DNA of 64,000 nt from Phycisphaerales bacterium UBA7800. Lineage in GTDB: Bacteria; Planctomycetota; Phycisphaerae; Phycisphaerales; Phycisphaeraceae. Where the stretch lies: the NCBI GenBank assembly GCA_002480565.1, contig DLCK01000030.1, forward strand, positions 126,328 to 190,327, given 5' to 3'. The notes beneath the pieces are model-generated. The model was not told where the DNA came from and ran no database searches. It worked only from the letters and a program-made list of their open reading frames with translations. A program made the position numbers and the translations under genes. Of this stretch, positions 1 to 9,515 are shown one piece after another (position 1 is the first letter of the stretch; every line of letters begins with the position of its first letter).

Positions 1-16
1 TGATATTGAAATATCA

Positions 17-1441
17 TCACTGCTTAGGACGCAGTTGAAATGCAATGGCTACAGAAGGTTTATGATCATAGGCCTGGGTCTGCAAGGCATTGATCTGGTT
101 AAGGGTTTGTTCTTGCATATGTCCAAATTTCAAAGCATTTTTAAAAAGCATTGCGACATACCCAGTGGATGATTCTGCCAGCACTTGTTTCATCGCTTCC
201 ACATCATCTTCAGGTAAAGCGGTATCGTGTTTTTGTGACCATCGGCTACGTGTGATATTAAGGAATTTCTGAGCTGCCAATGGATCACGCAATTGCTTGA
301 TTGTCATCTGGCTATATTGATAAGACAGTTTTAAGATTGCACGTGAGGATTGATCCCATGGCGGATTTTTGATGCCTGCAAGATCCACTCCTTTCCCCAA
401 ATCTTCAGCGTTATACGTCCCAACCACTTTACCTTGCAATAACAACTCCCATTGACTGTTTTCAGGCAAATTGACAATTTGCATCCGCATTTGATTTAAT
501 TTTTGCAAACAATCCGTTTGCTCTGTTTTCATGAAACCATCCATGAGCATGGGCAGGCGATTTAATATCCACGTCCCCTCAAGAGATTGATCCGTCATGC
601 GTTTAAGATCGGTCATGTTTGTATGCAGAGATTGACTCAGACTGGCATCTTCATAGTTAATCAGTGTACGCGCTGCAATTGGAGATTGTTGTTGTGATGT
701 CAGGATAGTTGCTGCCATCACATAAGCGCCTGTTGGCCCGGGATGGATGCGGTCCCAATTAATCAAGCTTGCACTGGGATCATGAGCTTGCCTTTGCAAG
801 GTGACTTCCAAAGTTTTCTCATAGATCGGGACGTAACCCAATCCACGTGACGTGGCCATAGTTTTGACAACCTCTGTAATGGCAGAAAGACCGTATTCGT
901 TGAGCCCCTTGATAACTGGCTTTGCATTGGCATTCGTTGAGTATTCATCATAAATACTAGGACTCATCAAAACGACATGCTTCACAGCAATAGCTTCTAA
1001 TCTATCGCAGAGTACTGACAGGTTTTTTTGAAAAGCTTTAATGGCTCGCGCACGATTGATAAGTGTCGTTTCATCGTCTTTGGCATATAGATGCCGGTTG
1101 ACATCATTCATCCCCATCATAACGACAACATAGCTGGGGGCTTTCGCAGCAATGTCTGTGTCAAAACGCGATAAAACGCTGGGAAGAGAATCACCACTAA
1201 TACCGCAATTTTCGATCGTAATAGGTTTTTCTGGAAATCGGACCTGATAGAAGTAACGAAGAAGGCGAAGGTAATGATCTGAATGCGTGATGCTATCACC
1301 TACAAAACACACCTTCTCACCTGCTTCAAAAACCGGAATACTTTGCGCATTGACTTTACTCAACGAAGTGAAAGACAGCACCGCGAACATAAAAATAATA
1401 GAACGGCAGGTTTTTTTAATTTTGTAATTGTTTGTGTACAT
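17..1441 (-). CDS. secreted SGNH/GDSL-family hydrolase
   Basis: Predicted exported esterase or deacetylase of the SGNH superfamily, probably removing acyl groups from a polysaccharide substrate. Visible are a signal peptide (residues 1-32, ending KVNA before QSIPV) and the family blocks in order: GDSIT with nucleophile Ser50, the block II glycine near residue 80, GMND with Asn112, and DRIHPGPTG with Asp230 and His233. All four catalytic blocks are intact. The C-terminal 220 residues after the catalytic domain are mostly alpha-helical and unrecognised. The ATG is preceded by no Shine-Dalgarno motif; a TAAGAT box ends six bases before it, so the mRNA may be leaderless. It is the last gene of the first degradation module and is separated from the glycoside hydrolase gene upstream by 95 bp with its own promoter-like site. 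The exact substrate is unknown. Confidence 0.85.
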   Translation of the reverse strand: MYTNNYKIKKTCRSIIFMFAVLSFTSLSKVNAQSIPVFEAGEKVCFVGDSITHSDHYLRLLRYFYQVRFPEKPITIENCGISGDSLPSVLSRFDTDIAAKAPSYVVVMMGMNDVNRHLYAKDDETTLINRARAIKAFQKNLSVLCDRLEAIAVKHVVLMSPSIYDEYSTNANAKPVIKGLNEYGLSAITEVVKTMATSRGLGYVPIYEKTLEVTLQRQAHDPSASLINWDRIHPGPTGAYVMAATILTSQQQSPIAARTLINYEDASLSQSLHTNMTDLKRMTDQSLEGTWILNRLPMLMDGFMKTEQTDCLQKLNQMRMQIVNLPENSQWELLLQGKVVGTYNAEDLGKGVDLAGIKNPPWDQSSRAILKLSYQYSQMTIKQLRDPLAAQKFLNITRSRWSQKHDTALPEDDVEAMKQVLAESSTGYVAMLFKNALKFGHMQEQTLNQINALQTQAYDHKPSVAIAFQLRPKQ

Positions 1442-1447
1442 ATGAAT

Positions 1448-1507
1448 ATCTTATACGGATACTAAATCCTAAACGCACTCGTTTTTTGATAAAATTATGA
1501 TAAATAT
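1448..1507 (-). promoter_or_regulatory. candidate promoter and operator of the SGNH hydrolase gene
   Basis: On the minus strand a TAAGAT box (1448-1453) lies six bases before the ATG, with no convincing -35. Further upstream is a paired site, TTTATCATAATTTTATCA (about 1488-1504), whose two halves are spaced 11 bp. Nearly the same paired site stands before the LacI-family gene (10601-10620). This suggests, but does not prove, shared control by that regulator. Confidence 0.4.
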
Positions 1508-1536
1508 ATCACTCTAAAATCTCTTCTTAAAACACT

Positions 1537-4500
1537 TCAATTGATTGTAATAAACAGCGGTTCTTCACCGCACAAGACTGTAAACATGTTGTTGACATTT
1601 TCAATTATCGAAGTACTACGACTATATAAATCGCTGGCTTCTCCTTGAAGAATATCGGTGCTTATTTGAACCTCGACAGGATCAAGCCAATCTTGCCAGA
1701 TTTTAGAGCGACCGATGCTTGTATCACTAATATAAGCCCATGTGATAATGAGTTGCTTTTGACCGGGCTGACCCATGAGGATAGCCATAGCTTTGGGGCT
1801 ACCATCAAGCTCGTCACTGCCTACAACATGAGCATCAAGCGTTTGAATATTGTGATAGTCGACACCATCAAGATGTTTACCAAGCTGCCCTAGTGCGACC
1901 CACGGGAGAGATGGGGTGTCATCGATCAAAAAGTTATATAGGCTAAAGTAAAATGACCGGCTGACACCTAAAGACATGAGTTGAACTGTACCGCTGACAT
2001 AGCTTGCGGCGGCTCGACGTTCACTGGCAGAACGCCATTTCCCATCGATTATCCAAGGTGTTGCAGGATTGTAAAGTGGATCTGCTTGTGCTTGTTGGTT
2101 GATAGCTGTTTGTGTGACTAATAATCCATTTTCACGAGATACAAAACCAATACCCGATTCACTATTGATCATAGGTAGATTGTATCCTGCCTGTGTCATC
2201 GGCGTCTTGAGCATGCTGACATGATCGGGGATATTGCTAATGGGTGTTTCTGATTCATAACTTGCCATTTCTTCATAAAAGTGAGTTGAAATAGCATCAA
2301 CAGATTCAAGGATTCCTGCATTGATCAATTCATTAACAAAGTTGTTTTGAATACCTGCGCTGGCAACAATCCCAACGGTACTGATAGGATGATTGGCTGC
2401 TTGAGCTGCTTCTTTGAATAGCTGTGCCATTTCAATAAGCTGCGTCATGCTGCCTTGCCACCGATCTGCGGTATTAGCTTCGTTGCAAAGCTCAAGCGCC
2501 CCTAGTGTTCCAGATTCGTCTTCATATCGTTGAACCATAAGGTCAAGATACTCACGCATGTCATGCCAATCATCAGGCGGATAAGCAGTGGCATTGCTGC
2601 TCCATGGCATACCAATTTTCCCCAGTGAACAGGCCCATAATGGTGTTCCTTCGCCAGCAATCATCAACTTGCCCCCGACTGCTTGCACCTGACTGAAAAC
2701 CTGGTCAAAATTCTCCCAGTCATAAACACCTTCTGACGGATTATTATGCGACCAACCTGCAAAATATCGATACCATTTAAATCCAGGTAATGGTGGGATT
2801 GTCTCATTGACATGCGTAGCCAATGGCCAATCGTCGGGCAAGTCACCTGCTAATTTGGCGGGAGTATAAGCGAATTGGCAATATACAAATTGTGAATCCG
2901 CATTGGGCAATTGACCTTCTTTGGACACCAAGGATCCCCTAACACGATAAACCCCTGGAACAGCTGGATAGGTCATAGTCATATCAAGCACTTGTCCTGG
3001 CGTCAGACTCACTGGCAAATATGTACGCGTACTAGGCTGGGTTAGTTCTTCAATCAAGTCATAACATTCTAAAAGCAAATATCCCTGGGTTTGAGGCTGG
3101 TTTTCTGGATAATCGATTTGAATATGCAATTGAGGTGAATGCCCATCAATAAAGGCATTATGTGGTTGGTTTGTCGTGAGTTGAACTGTCGCGGCATTGA
3201 TCAAGGCAACAGGCTTAACCCAAACGGCGACGGCCGAACTTTGCCCTTGAATATTTTCAATAATCAGTTTTTCGTCCCCCATGAGGTAGGTTGCTGGTAA
3301 TTGGGATTCAATAATGCCATACCAACTCCCCCATGATCCTTCCACGCCCCCAGAACGAACAAGGTCGGCTTGAGTGCTATTCGCAGGCAATCTCATACCA
3401 CCTAATAAAGTACTTTGCAGATCATCTTCGAGATGCAGTCGGTAATTAACGATTTGATTCGTTGCATTATCCCATGTTGTTCCTGTGCGCGCAAGAATAC
3501 CAATGCGATAACAGCCTTGCTTTAACTCCAGGGAAGATAAATTAAATGTCACACTCGATGCACCATTCATAAAGTACCCAATACAACCCATATTGGTGTC
3601 TGTGATCCAAGTGTTGGCACTGGTTTCTACAGGATTGGGTTGGGTGAACATTGTCGTGCTGAGCATGGGTGTTGTCGGAATTTGATATTGAGGATATGGT
3701 TCGATAATCGGCCTTGTCCATAGTGCGACGATATTCCCATGAAATTGATCGTTATGGACAATCAGTTTTTCAGTTCCTTCTAAATAAGTACTTTCCCATT
3801 GAGATTCAATTGATCCATACCAACTACCCCATGACCCTACAACTCCTGCGACTCGAACAAGATCAGTTATATCTGACCCTTGAGACATTTGCATCCCATC
3901 AAGTTCAATGGTTTGCTGGTCAAGTTTTTGTAGACTGAGATGGTAATTGGCAATTTGATTCGTCGCATTGTCCCAGAGCGTCCCTGTACGAGCGATGAGT
4001 CCAAACTGGTAATCACCGGGGTCCAGGTTCAACGATGACAAATCAAATGAAAGCGTAGCATCACCATCTAAAAAATATCCTTGGTAGCCTAATTTTGTAT
4101 CATTAAACCAAGCGCTACCATCAATGAGTAACTGTTGCGTATTGGCAAACAAAACTTTACTGTTCTGAGGATTTGATGGCATTTGAAGAGTTGGTGAGAT
4201 TAACGATATATGTAATGGCTGTGCCCAGATAGCAATGACGCTACCATGAGCTTGAAGATTTTCGACAATTAGTTTTTCGTTACCATTTAAATAAACACTG
4301 GGCAATACCGATTCAACAATCCCGTACCACGAGGCCCAGTTGCCTTCAACGCCCCCAGCCCGAAGCAACTTACTACCACAGATTGCTGGTTGTTGAACTT
4401 TCCCCAACGCAATGACAGAGTTGTCTGCTTGTTCAAGATGAAGGCGATAATTGCTGATTTGCCCATCAGCACTATCCCAATGCACACCTGTTCTAACAAG

Positions 4501-4764
4501 CAGTCCCAAGCGATAATTCCCCGGCTTGAGTTGCATCGGATTCAAATCAAAACGCATGGATGAAGCACCATCGAAAAAATAACTTTGATAGCCAATCTCC
4601 GTGTTTGTCAGCCATGTACTACCAGTCAAAACGGTTGGCGAAGTTTGCGTAAAGAGCGTTTTACTCCCATTGGGAAAAACAGGAACTTGAATTTGCGCAG
4701 AACAAAACATACAAGCGCCAAAACAAATCAAAAAACAAATGATCAATGATGTAATTTTTTTCAT
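1537..4764 (-). CDS. secreted glycoside hydrolase, clan GH-A-like, with three tandem beta-rich modules
   Basis: Predicted exported multidomain glycosidase. The start at 4764 is preferred over an in-frame codon at 4878 because AAGGA sits six bases before it and the resulting MKKITSLIICFLICFGACMF is a good signal peptide. The mature protein begins with three consecutive repeats of about 155 residues (roughly 4670-4200, 4180-3700 and 3685-3205), each with the landmarks SYFFDG/GYFLDG/GYFMNG, RTG.(H/L/T)WD, G(N/S)W(A/G)SWYG.(I/V)ES and EKLI(V/I). They look like beta-sandwich, possibly carbohydrate-binding, modules. The C-terminal half is a TIM-barrel type domain: ELCNEAN (about 2480-2500) fits the clan A acid/base with its preceding Asn, and NSESGIGF (about 2155-2175) fits the nucleophile. 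The GH family is not certain; GH39- or GH5-like folds are the closest in appearance. It follows the pseudopilin gene by 180 bp. Confidence 0.75.
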   Translation of the reverse strand: MKKITSLIICFLICFGACMFCSAQIQVPVFPNGSKTLFTQTSPTVLTGSTWLTNTEIGYQSYFFDGASSMRFDLNPMQLKPGNYRLGLLVRTGVHWDSADGQISNYRLHLEQADNSVIALGKVQQPAICGSKLLRAGGVEGNWASWYGIVESVLPSVYLNGNEKLIVENLQAHGSVIAIWAQPLHISLISPTLQMPSNPQNSKVLFANTQQLLIDGSAWFNDTKLGYQGYFLDGDATLSFDLSSLNLDPGDYQFGLIARTGTLWDNATNQIANYHLSLQKLDQQTIELDGMQMSQGSDITDLVRVAGVVGSWGSWYGSIESQWESTYLEGTEKLIVHNDQFHGNIVALWTRPIIEPYPQYQIPTTPMLSTTMFTQPNPVETSANTWITDTNMGCIGYFMNGASSVTFNLSSLELKQGCYRIGILARTGTTWDNATNQIVNYRLHLEDDLQSTLLGGMRLPANSTQADLVRSGGVEGSWGSWYGIIESQLPATYLMGDEKLIIENIQGQSSAVAVWVKPVALINAATVQLTTNQPHNAFIDGHSPQLHIQIDYPENQPQTQGYLLLECYDLIEELTQPSTRTYLPVSLTPGQVLDMTMTYPAVPGVYRVRGSLVSKEGQLPNADSQFVYCQFAYTPAKLAGDLPDDWPLATHVNETIPPLPGFKWYRYFAGWSHNNPSEGVYDWENFDQVFSQVQAVGGKLMIAGEGTPLWACSLGKIGMPWSSNATAYPPDDWHDMREYLDLMVQRYEDESGTLGALELCNEANTADRWQGSMTQLIEMAQLFKEAAQAANHPISTVGIVASAGIQNNFVNELINAGILESVDAISTHFYEEMASYESETPISNIPDHVSMLKTPMTQAGYNLPMINSESGIGFVSRENGLLVTQTAINQQAQADPLYNPATPWIIDGKWRSASERRAAASYVSGTVQLMSLGVSRSFYFSLYNFLIDDTPSLPWVALGQLGKHLDGVDYHNIQTLDAHVVGSDELDGSPKAMAILMGQPGQKQLIITWAYISDTSIGRSKIWQDWLDPVEVQISTDILQGEASDLYSRSTSIIENVNNMFTVLCGEEPLFITIN

Positions 4765-4944
4765 TTTGCGTCCTTGGTATTGGTGTAGCAACAACTTCTT
4801 CATTTTAAAATAAAATGCAGGAAAGAAATTAACACTGAAATGCCTTGAAGATAATGTTTGAGCAATGAAGATTGCCAATCATTAAACTTAATTTATTCAA
4901 TCTAGATATTTTGATTAAATATTGTTAACTGATTTGTATATGGT

Positions 4945-5697
4945 TTATTGCATCTGCCATTTATTATTAAAACTAACACCAAATGGAGCTATTTTGACAG
5001 AGTTATCCGCATTTAGAAAATTTGATGCCCGGTTATGATGACTTGATGGATAGTGATTGATATTGCCTTGATCTGAAGCGGAGGTATACCAGTTGCTATG
5101 CGAACTTTGATCCACTTGCCCCTGCCCTGCCTCCATTTGTTTTTCATAAAGCAAAATACTAGTGGAGTACAAATTTTCAATCCGATTACTTCGATCATCT
5201 GAACCATCAGTCAGGTAACGCGTGCGATATCCAGCACGCTGCTCCAAAGACAGCCCACCCATGGTAGTTCCGTAGTTAATACCTTTACCACCTGTTTTAA
5301 ACTGACCAACATCAGGATGATTTGCTAAAGACGGGCATAGAAACGGTCCACTTGCTCCTTGAAGGTAAAACCGATACTGCCACAGGAACATATGTCCCGG
5401 GTCCGGTGCGTTGAGATACGTTCCCAACAAAACGATCCAGCCTCCATGATTAGCCCCATAACCATTCACAATGGTTGGCGGTAAAAAACCATTACCCACT
5501 TCGTTGGCATACATGTTTAATGCCAAACCAACTTGCTTAAGTTGATTCATGCACTTGACATTGCGAGCAGACTCACGCGCCCTGCTCAGAGCTGGAAGTA
5601 AAATCGAAATCAGCAATGCAATAATTGAAATCACGACCAACAGTTCAATCAATGTAAATCCGTGTGCACAATTATATTTTTTATTATTTTTAGACAT
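4945..5697 (-). CDS. pseudopilin-like protein (type II secretion/type IV pilin N-terminus, H-X9-DG-like)
   Basis: Membrane-anchored pseudopilin of the kind expanded in planctomycetes. After a short basic leader comes the prepilin peptidase site G/FTLIELLVVISIIALL with the invariant Glu at +5, followed by the hydrophobic helix and the ARESARNVKCMNQLKQVGLALNMY stretch, here written only in part. The C-terminus carries an H-X9-D motif (HNRASNFLNAD) in which the usual following Gly is Asn. The start at 5697 is chosen because AAGGA lies eight bases upstream; an in-frame codon at 5721 overlaps the upstream gene stop and lacks a ribosome site. It lies between two large secreted glycoside hydrolases in the same direction, which suggests a role at the cell surface with them. 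No assembly machinery genes are in the window. Confidence 0.85.
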   Translation of the reverse strand: MSKNNKKYNCAHGFTLIELLVVISIIALLISILLPALSRARESARNVKCMNQLKQVGLALNMYANEVGNGFLPPTIVNGYGANHGGWIVLLGTYLNAPDPGHMFLWQYRFYLQGASGPFLCPSLANHPDVGQFKTGGKGINYGTTMGGLSLEQRAGYRTRYLTDGSDDRSNRIENLYSTSILLYEKQMEAGQGQVDQSSHSNWYTSASDQGNINHYPSSHHNRASNFLNADNSVKIAPFGVSFNNKWQMQ

Positions 5698-5720
5698 CTG
5701 ACGTTTCCTTTTATGTAGCA

Positions 5721-8700
5721 TTACTCAGGCAAGAAAACTGCGGCAGGCCATAATTCTGGTAAAGCATGTGGTTGATCCGGCAATGGCGTTGTAACCAAAG
5801 CTTGACGCCGTTGATGATCAGCATCGGCATCATTCACGGCAATTGACAATCCAAATGCTGTCGACGGTTTAAACGCCAATGGGAAAAGCTGTTTGGCCGG
5901 CAGATAAAATTCATAGACCGTCAGACCCTCACGCCTGACCACTGCGCATCCCCCATCAAGGATTGGTCCTTCGTCCACAAATCCGATCTGCCATTCTGGG
6001 GGGAGCGTTCGATACATCTGCGACTTTCCTTGACTTAAAGCTATGGCTATAACTTGATCATTACTGTCATAGCGTGTTCCTAATTCATCGGCACCATCGC
6101 CCATTAAATCAATATACAGTTGTAATGAATCCCCCTGCCAACTGTTGGGCATGTCATGTTTCTGACTAAAAAAATCATCTTGCACAACAATACATGCATA
6201 TAACCCGTCTGCTTTCCAACCCATGTAAAGTTTCGCGTCCAAATCTTTCGTGCCATGCCATGTGGGTTGTTTGAGCCATGTCCAAACTTTGGATGCCCCA
6301 TCAATATGTAACGGTTTAACACCTGCCCAATCAGTGGGATCACCATCAACACTTATTTTTCTGGAAAGATGTGTAACCCCCATCGCTTCTTGTTGCCATA
6401 TTCGAGACACTGTTGATCGATTGCCTTCGGGTGTAAAAACCGCTTCAACGTTGGACATTTTAAGTGGGTTTGAATCAAGCATCCGTAAAGAGATCGGTGT
6501 TTCTATTTGTTGTCGTGCGTTTAAACTTAACGGTTGTTGTTGCCATGTTTTTTTGTCGATCCGATACGCCAACGTACCTTCAAGTGTTTGAGGCAATCGA
6601 TTCACTACATTAATACTTCCACTATTTTGGGAATTCCTGCGCAATTGCAGCGTCACCGACTGTGCCCCAAGGCCACCGATTTGCGTGTAATCCAAATGAT
6701 TAAGTATCGCATCAAGTGACCCCGCTGGGCTGACGAGATAAACCGGATGGCTTGCCAAGGTCAAAGCAATCTTTTTATTTTGCTTCTCAAATCGAACTGG
6801 ATTTCCCATAAAATCAAGCAATTTCCAATCCGGTGGTAAGATTGGCATGGTCAATATTTTGCCTTGAGACTCACCGCGATCCACAGCAAGATCATAAAGC
6901 CACATTGCCGTGACAACAGATCCGTCATCATTGGTAAATACATACGTTTTGCTTTTATCACCAATGAGTTTTTCAGAATGTAAGGTCGCCTTGCCCAACA
7001 ATTTTAGTAGATTATTGATCGCGCACATCTTGGCTGTTGGCGTTCCTAATGAAGGTGCCTGCACAGGTGATTCCTCTTCACCCCAGTCCAGATAAAATTC
7101 AACTTGATCACGATGAGCCAGACATGCAAGTAATGTCCGACACATCATTGCCGCCGCCAATCGTTCGGCTTTGCCCACATCCAAACTCAACGGCCCAAGC
7201 CGCCATGGATAAAAACCACGTAGCGGTGATGCATTAAGCAGTGGCAAATTGTACGGGCAAGTACCTTCGCCTTCGGTGAAATATATCGGTGAATCTGAAA
7301 GACCATAACGTGATTTGAGTTCAACCAGTCGTTCAATATCCGTTGCTAGGTCAGGATCTTCAGGCCTTGAACGGTAGGTGTGAATAGCCAACGCATCCAC
7401 CACACGATTACCGCCGGCTTTGAAAAATCGGTCCAACCAACTTTGACCATCACGACTTGCATTGTAAGGATCTGGCGAGAGAATCAACGCTTTTGGATTC
7501 AAGGCCTTGACTTTTTTCGCAAAAATTTGCACAGCTTGAGCGCATGCTTCGGGTGAATTGGCATAGCCACTGACATTGGGTTCATTGAGCGTTTTCCAAA
7601 CAGGTTGCTGCTGCAGCGCGGGTAGTACCTTGTCCAATTCTTCACTGAAATTATCCCAATCTTCTTGCGTATACAGCATGTGATCAAATTGAGGAATTTG
7701 CATATCACGCTTGTTAATAGTTGTGATAATGTGCAAAAAATCCATTGATACGAGTTGGTCAATTAAATTGGGATCTTTAGGAGCAAAGAAACTGAGTGAA
7801 CCTCGGTAACCCAGGTTTTGATAAAACAGCGCATCATCAGCCGTAAGCCAATCATGACGTAATCCATAACGAAAACGGCCTTGATCCACATTGGCCATTG
7901 GCTCAATACGCCCTACGCGCCCGGTGTATGTTTTTTCAAAATCGTTTGCTTTAACCTTCATTTGCAGGCGAATTAAGCCCTTAAGCGACGTTTGCGCTAA
8001 TGGCAGATCAAAAATATGTTTCGTATTGCCCGGCAGTTCGCAAGCAAATTCTCGAGTCATATATTCAACTCCAGATGCATCACGAACACTCACATCAATA
8101 ACAATTTTTTGATTGTCGTGTGTTGTGTTGGTAACATTAATTTTGACAGGTTGTTCATGATCCTTCATAAAAATATATTGATCACGCGTGCTAGTATCAG
8201 ACCAAACCTGGATGGGGCATTGCATAAAATCCTCAGGTGAATCCCCTTGGTGCAATTGCACATCATCAAACCAGATACTGCCATGAATCTGGTCTTTGCG
8301 ATGCTTAACGCCCCATGGATCGCCAAGGCCAATACGAGCCAAAGAATTGGGTGCGGTAAAAGTATAAGTCAGTCGTTGCCAGCCTGTTTTGAGTTCAAAT
8401 CGCTTACCCAGAAACTTTGGCCAGGCATCTGTTTGGATAAACAAGGATGTACGCATTCCAGAGATGGATGACTTGGCATAAAAACTCACGGTGTAAACCT
8501 GACCGGGTACAGTAACGATCGGCATGCCAAACGCCATCGGCGGAACCTCTAACGGCAGCACATCGTAACGCAGACTCTGCCTTCCAGAGTGCATCACTTC
8601 CTGATCTAAAACCCATGGTCGACGACCACGATCAGACATCTGGTAACTGGTGATCCCCCAACCCCAACCTGACATGTCCGCTTCAAATCCAGGATTCAAT

Positions 8701-9455
8701 AATCGATTTTGAATTAATCCTGAAGTCGTTAATTCTAATTCATCATGAGTTGCCCAACTGGGTGTTTTTATCTTTTCAAGTCTCTTGATGTGAGACTTTT
8801 TAGCTTCTGGTTTTGCTTGTGGAATATTTACGATTTGTTCTTTCTGTTCTCCCAATACGATTCGTAGATGAGCCGTTTGCCCAGGCTTGGTATGTACAAA
8901 AACTTGCAGATCATTGCGGTTGGGTTGATTACGATAATCACGAAGATTTGCAAAGTTCACCCCATCAATTTCAACCGTCATTTGCTTGTCAGACTCACCA
9001 GGCCAAAAGGTCATTCGCTTAGCATGAGGGAATTCATGCTTCTCAAATCGCAATGGAACAGTCACCAAACGCTTATCCAACTGCACTTGTTGACCTGCGA
9101 GTAATTCACCAGCTATGGAAAGTAAAACGGCTTTACTTTTCTTCGGCAGAAAACCAATCTCTACATCCACGACACCATTTTGATAATGATACTGGACATG
9201 CGAAACCGACTGGCTTTCATCAGCCAAAGTCTCGTAGCGAATCACATCATCTTTTTGAATGATTGTGGCCTTGTCATATTGCACTGCAGGATACAGTGAG
9301 AAATGCTCATTACCCTGTTGATAAAATCGAGCACTACCATTTTTCACAACCACTTGCCACGAACCTGTTGTCCAACTGGCATGACCTTCAGCTCTAAGCA
9401 ACGCAGGACATACAACTATCAGGCACAGAAATAGGGATATTATCAGCTTGCGCAA
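5721..9455 (-). CDS. large secreted glycoside hydrolase (clan GH-A-like) with carbohydrate-binding domains
   Basis: Predicted exported multidomain enzyme of about 1,244 residues. The proposed start is a TTG at 9455, with AAGGA seven bases upstream, giving MRKLIISLFLCLIVVCPALL, a textbook signal peptide; the longer frame to 9509 would bury this signal. Domains in order: an N-terminal beta region, a CBM4/9-like domain beginning LLNPGFE.DMSGW, a TIM barrel with LNEPNVSG (about 7577-7592, acid/base Glu) and FTEGEGT (about 7262-7282, nucleophile), a beta domain, and a C-terminal CBM9-like domain starting ISVDGDPTDWAG with DSLQLYIDLMGDG. All point to polysaccharide degradation outside the cytoplasm; the sugar is unknown. 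The gene follows a LacI-type regulator by 60 bp, which probably controls it. Its stop lies next to the pseudopilin gene, so the three are probably one transcript. Confidence 0.8.
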   Translation of the reverse strand: MRKLIISLFLCLIVVCPALLRAEGHASWTTGSWQVVVKNGSARFYQQGNEHFSLYPAVQYDKATIIQKDDVIRYETLADESQSVSHVQYHYQNGVVDVEIGFLPKKSKAVLLSIAGELLAGQQVQLDKRLVTVPLRFEKHEFPHAKRMTFWPGESDKQMTVEIDGVNFANLRDYRNQPNRNDLQVFVHTKPGQTAHLRIVLGEQKEQIVNIPQAKPEAKKSHIKRLEKIKTPSWATHDELELTTSGLIQNRLLNPGFEADMSGWGWGITSYQMSDRGRRPWVLDQEVMHSGRQSLRYDVLPLEVPPMAFGMPIVTVPGQVYTVSFYAKSSISGMRTSLFIQTDAWPKFLGKRFELKTGWQRLTYTFTAPNSLARIGLGDPWGVKHRKDQIHGSIWFDDVQLHQGDSPEDFMQCPIQVWSDTSTRDQYIFMKDHEQPVKINVTNTTHDNQKIVIDVSVRDASGVEYMTREFACELPGNTKHIFDLPLAQTSLKGLIRLQMKVKANDFEKTYTGRVGRIEPMANVDQGRFRYGLRHDWLTADDALFYQNLGYRGSLSFFAPKDPNLIDQLVSMDFLHIITTINKRDMQIPQFDHMLYTQEDWDNFSEELDKVLPALQQQPVWKTLNEPNVSGYANSPEACAQAVQIFAKKVKALNPKALILSPDPYNASRDGQSWLDRFFKAGGNRVVDALAIHTYRSRPEDPDLATDIERLVELKSRYGLSDSPIYFTEGEGTCPYNLPLLNASPLRGFYPWRLGPLSLDVGKAERLAAAMMCRTLLACLAHRDQVEFYLDWGEEESPVQAPSLGTPTAKMCAINNLLKLLGKATLHSEKLIGDKSKTYVFTNDDGSVVTAMWLYDLAVDRGESQGKILTMPILPPDWKLLDFMGNPVRFEKQNKKIALTLASHPVYLVSPAGSLDAILNHLDYTQIGGLGAQSVTLQLRRNSQNSGSINVVNRLPQTLEGTLAYRIDKKTWQQQPLSLNARQQIETPISLRMLDSNPLKMSNVEAVFTPEGNRSTVSRIWQQEAMGVTHLSRKISVDGDPTDWAGVKPLHIDGASKVWTWLKQPTWHGTKDLDAKLYMGWKADGLYACIVVQDDFFSQKHDMPNSWQGDSLQLYIDLMGDGADELGTRYDSNDQVIAIALSQGKSQMYRTLPPEWQIGFVDEGPILDGGCAVVRREGLTVYEFYLPAKQLFPLAFKPSTAFGLSIAVNDADADHQRRQALVTTPLPDQPHALPELWPAAVFLPE

Positions 9456-9515
9456 AATCGCATCCTTCGAAATATATAATATAAATTTTAAAACTGGATA
9501 CACGTGCAATTACAA

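Noticed and set aside
4764..4878. Longer start of the triplicated-repeat hydrolase at 4878
   Set aside because: It would place the signal peptide 38 residues inside; AAGGA and the signal favour 4764.
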